Part shown: one piece after another, positions 8,163 through 16,413 of the stretch
Layout of the letters: each line of letters begins with the position of its first letter
Position numbering within the stretch: position 1 is the first letter of the stretch
From: Nocardia cyriacigeorgica
GTDB taxonomy: Bacteria > Actinomycetota > Actinomycetes > Mycobacteriales > Mycobacteriaceae
Direction of reading: 5' to 3'
Assembly (NCBI RefSeq): GCF_029868385.1
Contig: NZ_JARWNX010000019.1
Coordinates: 1-64,000, forward strand
Length of the DNA: 64,000 nucleotides
The notes under the pieces: generated by a model
Told to the model about the DNA's origin: nothing
Databases searched by the model: none
The model's input: only the letters and a program-made list of their open reading frames with translations
Program-made: the position numbers and the translations under genes

Positions 8163-9020
8163 GTGGAGCTTCGGCAGCTCACCTACTTCGTCGCGGTGTG
8201 CGAGGAGCTCAGCTTCAGCCGGGCGGCCACCCGGTGCTATATCTCGCAGTCCGCCATCAGCCATCAGATCGCCCGGCTCGAACACGACCTCGGCGTCCAG
8301 CTCTTCGAGCGGTCCACCCGATCGGTGGTGCCGACCGATGCGAGTACCCGGCTGCTCCCCCTGGCCAAGCAGATGCTCAGCCTCGAGTCTGCCATCCGGG
8401 CCGCGGTGCGGACCTCGCGCCCGCGCATCCGGCTCGCGGCGAACATGTCGTTCGCCACGCGGTCGCTGTCGGCCATCGCCGGGGCCCGCGACGCGCATCC
8501 GGGTGCGGAGATCGAGTTCGTCATCAAACCGTTCCGTCAGCGGATCGCCGCCGTGGCGGACGGCGACTGCGATCTGGCGCTGATCCGCGGCAGCGTCGAT
8601 CAGCCCGGTCTGACCGTCGAACAGTTGTGGGTGGAGGATCTGATGATCGCCACCGCCACCTCACATCCGCTGGCCGGGCGCACCGATGTCACGCTGAGCG
8701 ATCTCAGCGCCTACCCGCTGCTGCTCCCCCCGGAGTCCGAACAGGTGCTGCTGCACAATGTGGTGCGCGCGGCGTTCGCCGACCAGCCCGCCGGACCCAC
8801 CTACGGTCCGCCGATTCCGCCGGATCACACGGCGACGATGGAACTGATCACCCACCCGGACACCTGGACGATCCTCTACGCGAACAGCCCGATCGACGGC
8901 ATCTCCACCCTCGAACTGGCCGGGCGCCCCCTGCGGGTTCCGGTGAGCGCGGTTCTACGTACCGGGGCCCGTCGCTCGCCCATCCTCACCACCCTGCTCG
9001 CGGCACTGCATTGCGCATAG
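8163..9020 (+). CDS. LysR-family transcriptional regulator
   Basis: The N-terminal winged helix is classic LysR: ELRQLTYFVAVCEELSFSRAATRCYISQSAISHQIARLEHDLGVQLFER (helix-turn-helix about residues 15-45), followed by a periplasmic-binding-protein-like effector domain. I choose GTG 8163 (protein begins MELRQL) because GGAG sits 6 nt upstream; the ATG at 8151 overlaps that Shine-Dalgarno. The gene is divergent from ndh, so control of ndh or autoregulation is the simplest guess. The inducer is unknown. Its stop lies 3 bp from the end of the convergent kinase gene. Confidence 0.92.
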   Translation: MELRQLTYFVAVCEELSFSRAATRCYISQSAISHQIARLEHDLGVQLFERSTRSVVPTDASTRLLPLAKQMLSLESAIRAAVRTSRPRIRLAANMSFATRSLSAIAGARDAHPGAEIEFVIKPFRQRIAAVADGDCDLALIRGSVDQPGLTVEQLWVEDLMIATATSHPLAGRTDVTLSDLSAYPLLLPPESEQVLLHNVVRAAFADQPAGPTYGPPIPPDHTATMELITHPDTWTILYANSPIDGISTLELAGRPLRVPVSAVLRTGARRSPILTTLLAALHCA

Positions 9021-9023
9021 CGG

Positions 9024-9956
9024 CTACCGGGCCAACGCTTGCACGACCGCCAGATCATGCGCCGACACCTCGTCGTCGTCCTCGATCGACCAGACCACCT
9101 GTTCCAACGCCCGCATGTATGCCCACCCGCGGGCTCGTTCGCGACCCACCCCGAGTGCGTCGGCGGTGGCGGCGACCATTCGGTGTGCGTGCTCTGGGTT
9201 CGGATCGCTCTGCACCTGTTTGAGAATCAGGAACCCGGCATCGAAGGCCGCCTCGCCCAGGTACGGCTTGGGGTCGATGAGCAACCACGGTTCCCGTTCG
9301 GCGGCAACGATATTGCCCAGATGGGTGTCCCGGTTGACGATCAACAGCGGACCGTCGAGTTCGGCGAGGTCGACACACCAGCCGCGGGCTCGCTCCAACA
9401 GTGGTTCCGGTACCGCGGCGACGATATCGGCGTCCTCAGACCACCGCGCCCACTCGGCCACGACGTCCGAGGTCGACGGCGGCACCGGGTATCCGGCCGG
9501 TAGATCGCCGGGTGCGCGGCGCAGACGCCGATACAGCCCTGCGGCGGTCAGGATCTTGTCGGCATGGTCGGGCCGACCTTCCAGCGGCGGCGTCGGCTGC
9601 GACAACAACGGAATCCCGGGCCGCGCCCATTCCAGCAGCATTGCACCGCTGCCGGGATCGAAGTCGTACAACCGGATGGCACCGTCACCGTCGTAGCGCC
9701 ACAACCCGGCGGGTTCACCGGCGTTCTCCGTATCGACGAACGGAACCTTCACCACCGCGACCGAGCCGTCAGCCCGCCGCACCGGCGCCACGAGCGAATG
9801 TGTGCCGCCGCCGAACGGCTCCCCGATCAGCTCGAGCCCCCAGTCCCGGCACCGCTGCGCCACCAGTTCCGGTAACGCCGCCAGCCAGCGTTCACCTTCG
9901 TCGTCGAAGAATTCGCGAATGGTTTCGGCCACCTGCGGCGGCACCGAGATCGTCAC
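9024..9956 (-). CDS. Aminoglycoside/hydroxyurea phosphotransferase-like kinase (APH(6)/Hur family)
   Basis: The 310-residue protein has the bilobal APH layout: LELIGEPFGGGTHSLVAPV (nucleotide-binding loop), VAVVKVPFVD (kinase lysine), a catalytic-loop equivalent LLIVNRDTHLGNIV and the metal-binding LLIDPKPYLGE. In APH(6) enzymes the catalytic loop normally reads HGDLHxxN; here the first His-Gly-Asp is Asn-Arg-Asp, so the Asp and the distal Asn are retained but the His is lost. The family phosphorylates streptomycin or hydroxyurea; the physiological substrate here cannot be read from sequence. The flanking genes do not suggest a resistance cassette. Confidence 0.82.
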   Translation of the reverse strand: MTISVPPQVAETIREFFDDEGERWLAALPELVAQRCRDWGLELIGEPFGGGTHSLVAPVRRADGSVAVVKVPFVDTENAGEPAGLWRYDGDGAIRLYDFDPGSGAMLLEWARPGIPLLSQPTPPLEGRPDHADKILTAAGLYRRLRRAPGDLPAGYPVPPSTSDVVAEWARWSEDADIVAAVPEPLLERARGWCVDLAELDGPLLIVNRDTHLGNIVAAEREPWLLIDPKPYLGEAAFDAGFLILKQVQSDPNPEHAHRMVAATADALGVGRERARGWAYMRALEQVVWSIEDDDEVSAHDLAVVQALAR

Positions 9957-10058
9957 GCTGCCAGCGTGCGGGGTCGGAGACCATCAGGCAACCGATGGTC
10001 GTGCCTGGCCACCCATGACACGACGGACCGGCTGGGAGATATGCCCAGGGCCACCGGC

Positions 10059-10718
10059 TCAGAATGCGAGGGCAGACCAGGCGATCTCGATCGAGAAGGG
10101 GTACGGGAACGACACTCCGCCAGCCGAATCCGGTGTCCATTCGCCCGCCAGCAGATAGTTCGACGACCGCAATGGTCGTACACCCGGCGGCAGCTCGGCG
10201 TGGCCGATCTCGAGGATGTATGCGCGGATCGCCCCGATACCGGTGAGATCCGGGTTCAGGTCGATCTCCCAGTACGAGGGAATACCGGCACCGGCGTACC
10301 GCGCCTTCTTTGCTTCGATTTCTGCTGGAGTGTTCGACGGGGACAGCACCTCGCCGACCACTACCGTGTCGGTGGCACGGACGTCACTGCCAGGCGGGAG
10401 GCAGCGGTGGACCAGGAAATCGGGGGTGACGAAATCCGACTTTCCGGTGGTTCCGAAAAAGACGTTGGTCTCGAGGTTTCCGCGCCAGCATCGCTCAGGA
10501 TGAGCGGCTCTGTCATCGCCTGCGCATCTCCTGATCTCCTGCGCCAGCAACAATGTGGCCAGCTGATGTTCGCCCGGCCCTCGCCATACCCACACCACGC
10601 GCCGATCCCACAGCTCGATCTGGGCGGCGATCTCGTCGGGCAGCGTCTCCAATTCTTCCCAGGTCATGCGCTCAGGAAGATCCGGGTGCTCGGTGCTCGA
10701 CTTGCTCGGCACGGTCAT
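10059..10718 (-). CDS. Uma2-family (DUF820) PD-(D/E)XK nuclease-like protein
   Basis: The product (219 residues from ATG 10718) has the Uma2 pattern: an N-terminal MTWEELETLP, a putative metal-binding Asp in FVTPDFLVHRC, the VVVGEVLSPSN strand with its acidic residue, and a downstream Lys in EIEAKKARYAGAGIPSYWEID. This order is typical of the restriction-endonuclease-like DUF820 fold. Such genes are common as solitary, poorly understood ORFs in actinobacteria. An in-frame start at 10793 would extend the protein into the etf terminator region and is less likely. No methylase or toxin partner is adjacent. Confidence 0.85.
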   Translation of the reverse strand: MTVPSKSSTEHPDLPERMTWEELETLPDEIAAQIELWDRRVVWVWRGPGEHQLATLLLAQEIRRCAGDDRAAHPERCWRGNLETNVFFGTTGKSDFVTPDFLVHRCLPPGSDVRATDTVVVGEVLSPSNTPAEIEAKKARYAGAGIPSYWEIDLNPDLTGIGAIRAYILEIGHAELPPGVRPLRSSNYLLAGEWTPDSAGGVSFPYPFSIEIAWSALAF

Positions 10719-10757
10719 GCTCGCATGATATCTCGCTGACCTCCGACCACCCGGAAA

Positions 10758-10799
10758 ATCCCCGTGGCCTCGGCTGTTTCCAGCCGAGGCCACGGGGAT
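10758..10799 (-). terminator. Strong intrinsic terminator of the etfB-etfA operon
   Basis: A perfect 19-bp stem (10758-10776 with 10781-10799) closes a 4-nt loop 19 nt beyond the etfA stop codon. Read on the minus strand it is followed immediately by TTTT, giving a canonical Rho-independent terminator. It separates etfA from the Uma2 gene. Confidence 0.92.
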
Positions 10800-10818
10800 G
10801 CGCTCAGTGCGCGGGTGT

Positions 10819-11775
10819 TCAGCCCTTGTGCGACTTGACCGCTTCGGTCAGCTGCGGGGTGACATTGAACAGGTCGCCCACGATGCCGTAGTCCGCGATC
10901 TCGAAGATCGGGGCCTCTTCATCCTTGTTGACCGCGACGATGGTCTTCGAGGTCTGCATACCGGCACGGTGCTGGATGGCGCCGGAGATGCCGAGGGCGA
11001 TGTAGAGCTGCGGGGAGACCGTCTTACCGGTCTGACCGACCTGGAACTGGCCCGGGTAGTAGCCGGAGTCGACCGCGGCACGGGACGCGCCGACGGCGGC
11101 ACCCAGCGAATCGGCCAGCGCCTCGACGACCGAGAAGTTGTCGGCCGAACCGACACCACGGCCACCGGAGACCACGATGCCCGCCTCGGTGAGTTCCGGA
11201 CGGTCACCGGCCACGACCGGCTCCCGCGCGGTCACCTTGACCACGCCCTCTTCCTGCGCCGGGACCTCGACGGTGACCTTCTCACCGGCACCGGCCTGCG
11301 GCGCGGCCTCGACCGCACCCGGGCGCACCGAGATCACCGGCACATCGCCGGTGGCCTTGGCGTCGACGGTGAAGGCGCCACCGAAGATGGAGTGCACGAC
11401 CGAACCGTCGTCGTTGACGCCGATGACGTCGACGAGCAGGCCGGAGCCGATGCGGGCGGCGAGGCGGCCCGATACCTCCTTGCCCTCGGCGGAGGCGGAC
11501 ACGATGACGGCGGCGGGCGCGGCGGCCTCGACCAGACCGGCCAGCACGTCGACCTTCGGGGTCACCAAGTAGTTCTCGACATCGTCGGATTCGGCGATGT
11601 AGATCTTCTCGGCGCCCGCGGCGGCGAGCGCGTCGGCCAGCTTCTCACCGGTGCCCGCGGTGCCGAGCACCACGGCCGACGGCGAGCCGAGGGCGCGCGC
11701 GGCGGTGATCAGTTCGGTGCTGACCTTCTTGACCGCACCGTCGGCGTGCTCGACGAGCACAAGTACTTCTGCCAT
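10819..11775 (-). CDS. etfA: Electron transfer flavoprotein subunit alpha
   Basis: At 318 residues it has the usual EtfA size. The C-terminal FAD-binding domain is clear: [48 protein letters not shown] and the final [23 protein letters not shown] block. With EtfB it carries electrons from acyl-CoA and other flavin dehydrogenases to the quinone pool. AGGAGA precedes the ATG at 11775. It lies 39 bp downstream of etfB and is followed by a strong terminator, so etfBA is a two-gene operon (equivalent to fixAB, Rv3029c-Rv3028c). Confidence 0.97.
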   Translation of the reverse strand: MAEVLVLVEHADGAVKKVSTELITAARALGSPSAVVLGTAGTGEKLADALAAAGAEKIYIAESDDVENYLVTPKVDVLAGLVEAAAPAAVIVSASAEGKEVSGRLAARIGSGLLVDVIGVNDDGSVVHSIFGGAFTVDAKATGDVPVISVRPGAVEAAPQAGAGEKVTVEVPAQEEGVVKVTAREPVVAGDRPELTEAGIVVSGGRGVGSADNFSVVEALADSLGAAVGASRAAVDSGYYPGQFQVGQTGKTVSPQLYIALGISGAIQHRAGMQTSKTIVAVNKDEEAPIFEIADYGIVGDLFNVTPQLTEAVKSHKG

Positions 11776-11814
11776 TTGTGTTCTCTCCTAAGAAGTCTCG
11801 TCAGCCTGGCCGGA

Positions 11815-12600
11815 TCAGATGATCTTCTGACCGATGAGGTACTGGGCGATCTTGGTGCCGCCGTCGCCTTCGTCGGCGATCTTCTCGCCCGCGGTGCGCG
11901 GGGGCTTCGGGGTCGACGCAGTGACCGCGGTGCCCGCGTTGGCGACACCGACGGTGGAGGGGTCGATGCCCAGATCGGCCAGGGTGAAGGTCTGCACTTC
12001 CTTCTTCTTGGCGGCCATGATGCCCTTGAAGGAGGGGAAGCGCGGCTCGTTGATCTTCTCGGTGACCGAGACGATGGCCGGGAGGTTGGCCTCGAGCTTG
12101 AACACGCCGTCGTCGGTCTCGCGCTCGGCGGTGACCTTGTCGCCGTCGACGGTGAGCTTGCGGATGTGCGTCAGCTGCGGGATGCCCAGGTACTCGGCGA
12201 TGATCGCGGGCACGGCACCGGCGCGGCCGTCGGTGGCCTCGTTACCGGCGATGACCAGCTCGACGCCTTCCACCTGGCCGAGCGCACCGGCCAGCACCCA
12301 CGCGGTCTGCACGGCGTCGGAGCCGTGGATGGCCGGGTCGTTGATGTGGATGGCCTTGTCGGCGCCCATGGACAGCGCCTTGCGGATGGCCTCGGTGGCG
12401 CGGTCGGGTCCGGCCGACAGCACGGTGACCTCGCCGCCCTGCGCCTCCTTGATCAGCAGCGCTTCCTCGACGGCGCGCTCGTTGATCTCGTCGAGCACCG
12501 CGTCGGCGGCCTCGCGGTCGAGGGTGAAGTCACCATCGGAGAGCTTGCGCTCGGACCAGGTGTCGGGAACCTGCTTGATGAGTACGACGATGTTCGGCAT
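11815..12600 (-). CDS. etfB: Electron transfer flavoprotein subunit beta
   Basis: The protein begins MPNIVVLIKQVPDTW, the standard EtfB N-terminus, and contains LVIAGNEATDGRAGAVPAII, which forms the AMP site, and the late Lys-rich recognition-loop region FPSFKGIMAAKKKEV. Its 261 residues are the expected length. AGGAGG lies about 12 nt upstream of ATG 12600, which favours this start over the upstream in-frame ATG at 12654. It forms the heterodimeric ETF with EtfA. The methyltransferase gene diverges from it across an intergenic region that carries an 8-bp dyad. Confidence 0.96.
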   Translation of the reverse strand: MPNIVVLIKQVPDTWSERKLSDGDFTLDREAADAVLDEINERAVEEALLIKEAQGGEVTVLSAGPDRATEAIRKALSMGADKAIHINDPAIHGSDAVQTAWVLAGALGQVEGVELVIAGNEATDGRAGAVPAIIAEYLGIPQLTHIRKLTVDGDKVTAERETDDGVFKLEANLPAIVSVTEKINEPRFPSFKGIMAAKKKEVQTFTLADLGIDPSTVGVANAGTAVTASTPKPPRTAGEKIADEGDGGTKIAQYLIGQKII

Positions 12601-12710
12601 CGGTCTTCGTCGACCTCCTGTTCTGGGTAACGGGGGATGGGCGGTCGGTCGCACGATCCGGCGGGCCGTACGTCCATGTGAGTCGCTCAGGGCGTGACAC
12701 TACCCTACGT

Positions 12711-12732
12711 TAAGTTACTCGTGGGTAACTTA
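12711..12732. promoter_or_regulatory. Dyad (TAAGTTAC-N6-GTAACTTA) between etfB and the methyltransferase gene
   Basis: Perfect 8-bp inverted arms, TAAGTTAC at 12711-12718 and GTAACTTA at 12725-12732, flank a 6-nt spacer in an AT-richer stretch of the divergent intergenic region. This form suits a homodimeric repressor such as a TetR-family protein acting on etfBA, the polysaccharide genes or both. The regulator is not identified. Confidence 0.55.
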
Positions 12733-12799
12733 CTCCGTGACGGTCCTGAACACCAGACCGGGAACACGTTCGGACAGCCCTACCAGTAACGTCGGACCG

Positions 12800-13609
12800 A
12801 TGAGCGAGGCTGTGATTCCTGCCGCAGTAGGCGAACCGGCACCCATGACCGCCGCGACGCCGGGCGCCATCGACCCGCTGCCGCTGACCGGCGAGCGCAC
12901 CGTGCCCGGAATCGCCGAGGAGAACTACTGGTTCCGCAGGCACGAGATCGCCTACGCGCGCCTGCTGGACCGCTGCGCGGACAAGGTGGTCCTCGAGGCG
13001 GGCTCGGGCGAGGGCTACGGCGCCGATATGATCGCCGGGGTCGCGGACCGCGTTATCGGGGTGGACTATGACGCGAGCGCCGTCGAGCACGTACGCGCGC
13101 GCTATCCGCGCGTGGAGATGATCCAGGGCAATCTCGCCGAGCTGCCCCTCGAGGACGCCTCGGTCGACGTCGTGGTGAATTTCCAAGTGATCGAACACCT
13201 CTGGGATCAGGGCCAGTTCCTGCGCGAATGTCTGCGGGTGCTGCGCCACGGCGGTGAGCTGCTGATCAGCACCCCCAACCGGATCACCTTCTCCCCCGGC
13301 CGCGACACCCCGCTCAACCCCTTCCACACCAGGGAACTCGATGCCGCCGAACTGACCGAGCTGCTGATCGAGGCCGGTTTCGAGGTGTCGCTGATGACCG
13401 GCGTGCACCACGGCGCGACGCTGAAAGCGTTGGACGCCAAGCACGGCGGCTCGTTCATCGACGCCCAGATCGAACGCGCACTCGCCGGACAACCCTGGCC
13501 CGCCGAACTCACCGCCGATGTCGCCGCGGTGACCATCGACGATTTCGCCCTCACCCCCGACGATATCGATGCGAGCCTGGATCTGGTGGCCATCGCGGTG
13601 AAGCCTTGA
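12800..13609 (+). CDS. SAM-dependent methyltransferase (Rv3030-like, methylglucose polysaccharide cluster)
   Basis: Class I methyltransferase with motif I VVLEAGSGEGYGADMI, motif II acidic GVDYDAS, and post-motif NFQVIEHLWDQGQFL, which has the methyltransferase-11 style. It stands first in a tight trio with GH57 and GT4 genes, exactly as Rv3030-Rv3031-Rv3032, a locus associated with methylglucose lipopolysaccharide. A role in methylating that alpha-glucan is inferred from this context. The start is uncertain: ATG 12800 gives 269 residues, GTG 12737 and ATG 12845 are alternatives, and the GTG lies almost against the dyad. The stop overlaps the next start. Confidence 0.88.
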   Translation: MSEAVIPAAVGEPAPMTAATPGAIDPLPLTGERTVPGIAEENYWFRRHEIAYARLLDRCADKVVLEAGSGEGYGADMIAGVADRVIGVDYDASAVEHVRARYPRVEMIQGNLAELPLEDASVDVVVNFQVIEHLWDQGQFLRECLRVLRHGGELLISTPNRITFSPGRDTPLNPFHTRELDAAELTELLIEAGFEVSLMTGVHHGATLKALDAKHGGSFIDAQIERALAGQPWPAELTADVAAVTIDDFALTPDDIDASLDLVAIAVKP

Positions 13610-15144
13610 CCGTCGACGCACAACCCGTGCCGGGCCAGTTCACCCTGGTCCTGCACTCGCATCTGCCCTGGCTGGCGCATCACGGGCGCTGGCCGGTGGG
13701 CGAGGAATGGCTCTACCAATCCTGGGCGGCGTCCTACCTTCCGGTCGTCGAGGTGCTCAGAACCCTTGCTGCCGAAGGACGTTCGCATCTGCTGACCCTC
13801 GGCATCACCCCGGTGCTCGCCGCCCAGCTCGACGATCCGCACTGCCTGGCCGGTATGCATCACTGGCTCGGCAACTGGCAGTTGCGCGCCGATGAGGCTT
13901 CCATGGCGGGCAATGTCGCGCTCGGGCGTCATGAACACCGGCTGGCCGCGGCCGCGCTGACCGAATTCGAACAGCACTGGCGCCACGGCGCCGCACCGGT
14001 CTGGCGGCAGCTGATCGACGCCGAGGCGATCGAACTGCTCGGCGGCCCGTTGGCACATCCGTTCCAGCCACTGCTGAATCCGCGGCTGCGGGAATTCCAG
14101 CTGAGCGAAGGGCTGGCCGACGCCCGGCTGCGGTGGGGACACACCCCGGCCGGGATCTGGGCGCCGGAATGCGGCTACACCCCCGGCATGGAGGTCGGCT
14201 ACGACGCCGCCGGTGTGACGCATTTCATGGTGGATGGTCCCGCGTTGCGCGGTGATTCCACCCTCGGACGGCCGGTGCGCGAGTCCGATGTGGTGGCGTT
14301 CGGACGTGATCTCCAGGTCAGCTATCGGGTGTGGTCACCCAAATCCGGCTATCCGGGCCACAGCGCCTACCGCGACTTCCATCACTACGACCACGCCACC
14401 GGTCTCAAACCGGCCCGCGTCACCGGCAAGACGGTCGCCGGACCCGACAAAGCGCCCTACGACCCCGAGCTGGCATCCGCCGCCGTCCGCGCCGACGTCG
14501 ACGATTTCGTGGCGACGGTCCGGGAACGGCTCATCACCGAATCCGAGCGGATCGGCCGGCCCGCACTGGTCGTGGCCGCGTTCGATACCGAACTGTTCGG
14601 GCACTGGTGGCATGAGGGTCCGCAGTGGCTGGCCCAGGTGCTGCGGGCGCTCCCGGCGGCGGGCGTCACCGTCGGCACCCTGGCCGACGCCAGGGCGGGC
14701 GGCTACGTGGGCGAGCCGGTGCAGCTGACCGATTCGTCCTGGGGCTCGGGCAAGGATTGGCGGGTCTGGGCCGGTGATCAGGTGCGTGACCTGGTGGAAC
14801 TCAATGACGATATCGTCGCGCTCGCACTCGACACCGTCGACAAGATGCGCGCGAGCGGACCGGCGACCGGCCGCGACCGGGTGGCCGATCAACTGCTGCG
14901 TGAGGCGATCCTGACCGTGTCCAGCGACTGGGCGTTCATGGTCAGCAAGGACTCCGCCGCTGGCTACGCGCGCGAACGCGCACATCAGCACGCCCATGCC
15001 GTCCGCGAGATCGCGGCGGCCGTCGGGGCCGGTCAGCTCGCCAAAGCACGGCAGTTGGCGGCAGGATGGAGGGCGGCCGACGGATTCTTCCCGGCCCTGG
15101 ACGCGCGTCGGCTGCGCGCTGCCACCTCAGAAGGACATACATGA
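13606..15144 (+). CDS. GH57-family 1,4-alpha-glucan branching enzyme-like protein
   Basis: The 512-residue protein has GH57 landmarks: HSHLPWLAHHGRWPVGEEWL at the N-terminus, GIWAPECGY containing the expected catalytic nucleophile Glu, and FDTELFGHWWHEGP containing the expected acid/base Asp. The C-terminal helical region including SSDWAFMVSKDSAAGYARERAHQH is typical of the branching-enzyme subgroup. It starts at TTG 13606, overlapping the TGA of the methyltransferase, and ends overlapping the glycosyltransferase ATG. It corresponds to Rv3031 and should branch or shape an alpha-1,4-glucan in polymethylated polysaccharide or glycogen metabolism. Confidence 0.92.
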   Translation: MTVDAQPVPGQFTLVLHSHLPWLAHHGRWPVGEEWLYQSWAASYLPVVEVLRTLAAEGRSHLLTLGITPVLAAQLDDPHCLAGMHHWLGNWQLRADEASMAGNVALGRHEHRLAAAALTEFEQHWRHGAAPVWRQLIDAEAIELLGGPLAHPFQPLLNPRLREFQLSEGLADARLRWGHTPAGIWAPECGYTPGMEVGYDAAGVTHFMVDGPALRGDSTLGRPVRESDVVAFGRDLQVSYRVWSPKSGYPGHSAYRDFHHYDHATGLKPARVTGKTVAGPDKAPYDPELASAAVRADVDDFVATVRERLITESERIGRPALVVAAFDTELFGHWWHEGPQWLAQVLRALPAAGVTVGTLADARAGGYVGEPVQLTDSSWGSGKDWRVWAGDQVRDLVELNDDIVALALDTVDKMRASGPATGRDRVADQLLREAILTVSSDWAFMVSKDSAAGYARERAHQHAHAVREIAAAVGAGQLAKARQLAAGWRAADGFFPALDARRLRAATSEGHT

Positions 15145-16403
15145 AGATCTTGATGGTGTCGTGGGAATACCCGCCGGTGGTCGTCGGCGGGCTGGGCAGA
15201 CACGTCCATCACCTGGCCACCGAGCTCGCCGCCGCAGGCCATGAGGTGGTGGTGCTGGCGCGCCGACCCACTGGCACCGACCCGTCGACCCACCCCACGC
15301 ACTCCTACATCGCCGATGGCGTGCTCGTGGTGGCGGTCGCCGAGGATCCGCCGTTCTTCGATTTCGGCGAGGACATGCTGGCCTGGACGCTGGCCATGGG
15401 CCACGCCATGGTGCGCGCCGGTGTCGCGCTGGGCAAACCGGGTATCGGCGACGGCTGGACCCCCGATGTGGTGCACGCCCACGACTGGCTGGTCGCGCAT
15501 CCGGCCATCGCGCTGGCCGAGTACTACGATGTGCCGCTGGTGTCGACCATCCACGCCACCGAGGCCGGGCGGCACAGCGGCTGGGTGTCGGGCCGGGTGA
15601 ACCGGCAGGTGCATTCGGTGGAGTGGTGGCTGGCCAACGAATCCGATGCCCTCATCACCTGTTCGGCGTCCATGCAGGACGAGGTGGAGCGGCTCTACGG
15701 TCCCGAACGCATTCCGCTCACGGTCATCCGCAACGGCATCGACGTCGGGGCCTGGACCTTCCGTCCGCGCCCGCCGCGCAGTGGCCCGCCGCGGCTGCTG
15801 TATGTGGGCAGGCTCGAATACGAGAAGGGCGTACAGGACGCGATCGCGGCCCTGCCGCGCATCCGGCGCGCCCACCCCGGCACCACGCTCACCATCGCCG
15901 GTGTCGGCACCCAGTTCGAATGGCTGCGCGAACGGGCCAGGGTGCATCGGGTGGCGCGCGCGATCACCTTCGCCGGTCAGCTCGACCACACCGAACTGCT
16001 CGGCTGGCTGCACGGTGCCGACGCCATCGTGCTGCCGAGTCGTTACGAGCCGTTCGGCATCGTCGCGTTGGAAGCCGCTGCCGCCGGAACCCCGCTGGTC
16101 ACCTCGACCGCCGGTGGGCTCGGTGAGGCCGTGATCGACGGCGTGACCGGTGCCTCGTTCGAACCGGCCGATGTGGACGGTCTCGTCCAGGCGGTGCGCG
16201 CGGTGCTCGACGACCCGGCCGCCGCACAGGACCGCGCCTATGCCGCGCGGGAACGCCTGACGGCCGATTTCGCCTGGGATGTGGTGGCCGCGGAGACCGC
16301 GCAGGTGTATTCGGCCGCGAAACGCCGGGTGCGGACCCCGCTCGGCCGCCCCGTCATCACCACCCGCCCGCTACCGGAACGCGATCCGAACCAGCCGATC
16401 TGA
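15141..16403 (+). CDS. GT4 alpha-glucosyltransferase (Rv3032-like)
   Basis: A GT-B glycosyltransferase of 420 residues. The glycogen-synthase-like acceptor loop is seen in MVSWEYPPVVVGGLGRHVHHL, with DVVHAHDWL in the N-terminal domain. The donor domain has RLLYVGRLEYEKGVQDAI, and the E-x7-E motif is PSRYEPFGIVALEAAAAGTP. It elongates alpha-1,4-glucan chains, as proposed for Rv3032. ATG 15141 overlaps the GH57 stop by four bases, so the three genes are translationally coupled. The gene ends 10 bp before the convergent beta-propeller lipoprotein gene. Confidence 0.93.
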   Translation: MKILMVSWEYPPVVVGGLGRHVHHLATELAAAGHEVVVLARRPTGTDPSTHPTHSYIADGVLVVAVAEDPPFFDFGEDMLAWTLAMGHAMVRAGVALGKPGIGDGWTPDVVHAHDWLVAHPAIALAEYYDVPLVSTIHATEAGRHSGWVSGRVNRQVHSVEWWLANESDALITCSASMQDEVERLYGPERIPLTVIRNGIDVGAWTFRPRPPRSGPPRLLYVGRLEYEKGVQDAIAALPRIRRAHPGTTLTIAGVGTQFEWLRERARVHRVARAITFAGQLDHTELLGWLHGADAIVLPSRYEPFGIVALEAAAAGTPLVTSTAGGLGEAVIDGVTGASFEPADVDGLVQAVRAVLDDPAAAQDRAYAARERLTADFAWDVVAAETAQVYSAAKRRVRTPLGRPVITTRPLPERDPNQPI

Positions 16404-16413
16404 CCTGGCCCGC

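Noticed and set aside
9024..9956. Acquired antibiotic-resistance gene
   Set aside because: No mobile element, integron or unusual base composition surrounds it, and the catalytic motif is altered, so it is treated as a chromosomal kinase of unknown substrate.
10798..12630. 610-codon plus-strand open frame opposite etfA-etfB
   Set aside because: It mirrors two well recognised flavoprotein genes and reads as low-complexity Gly/Arg/Asp sequence.
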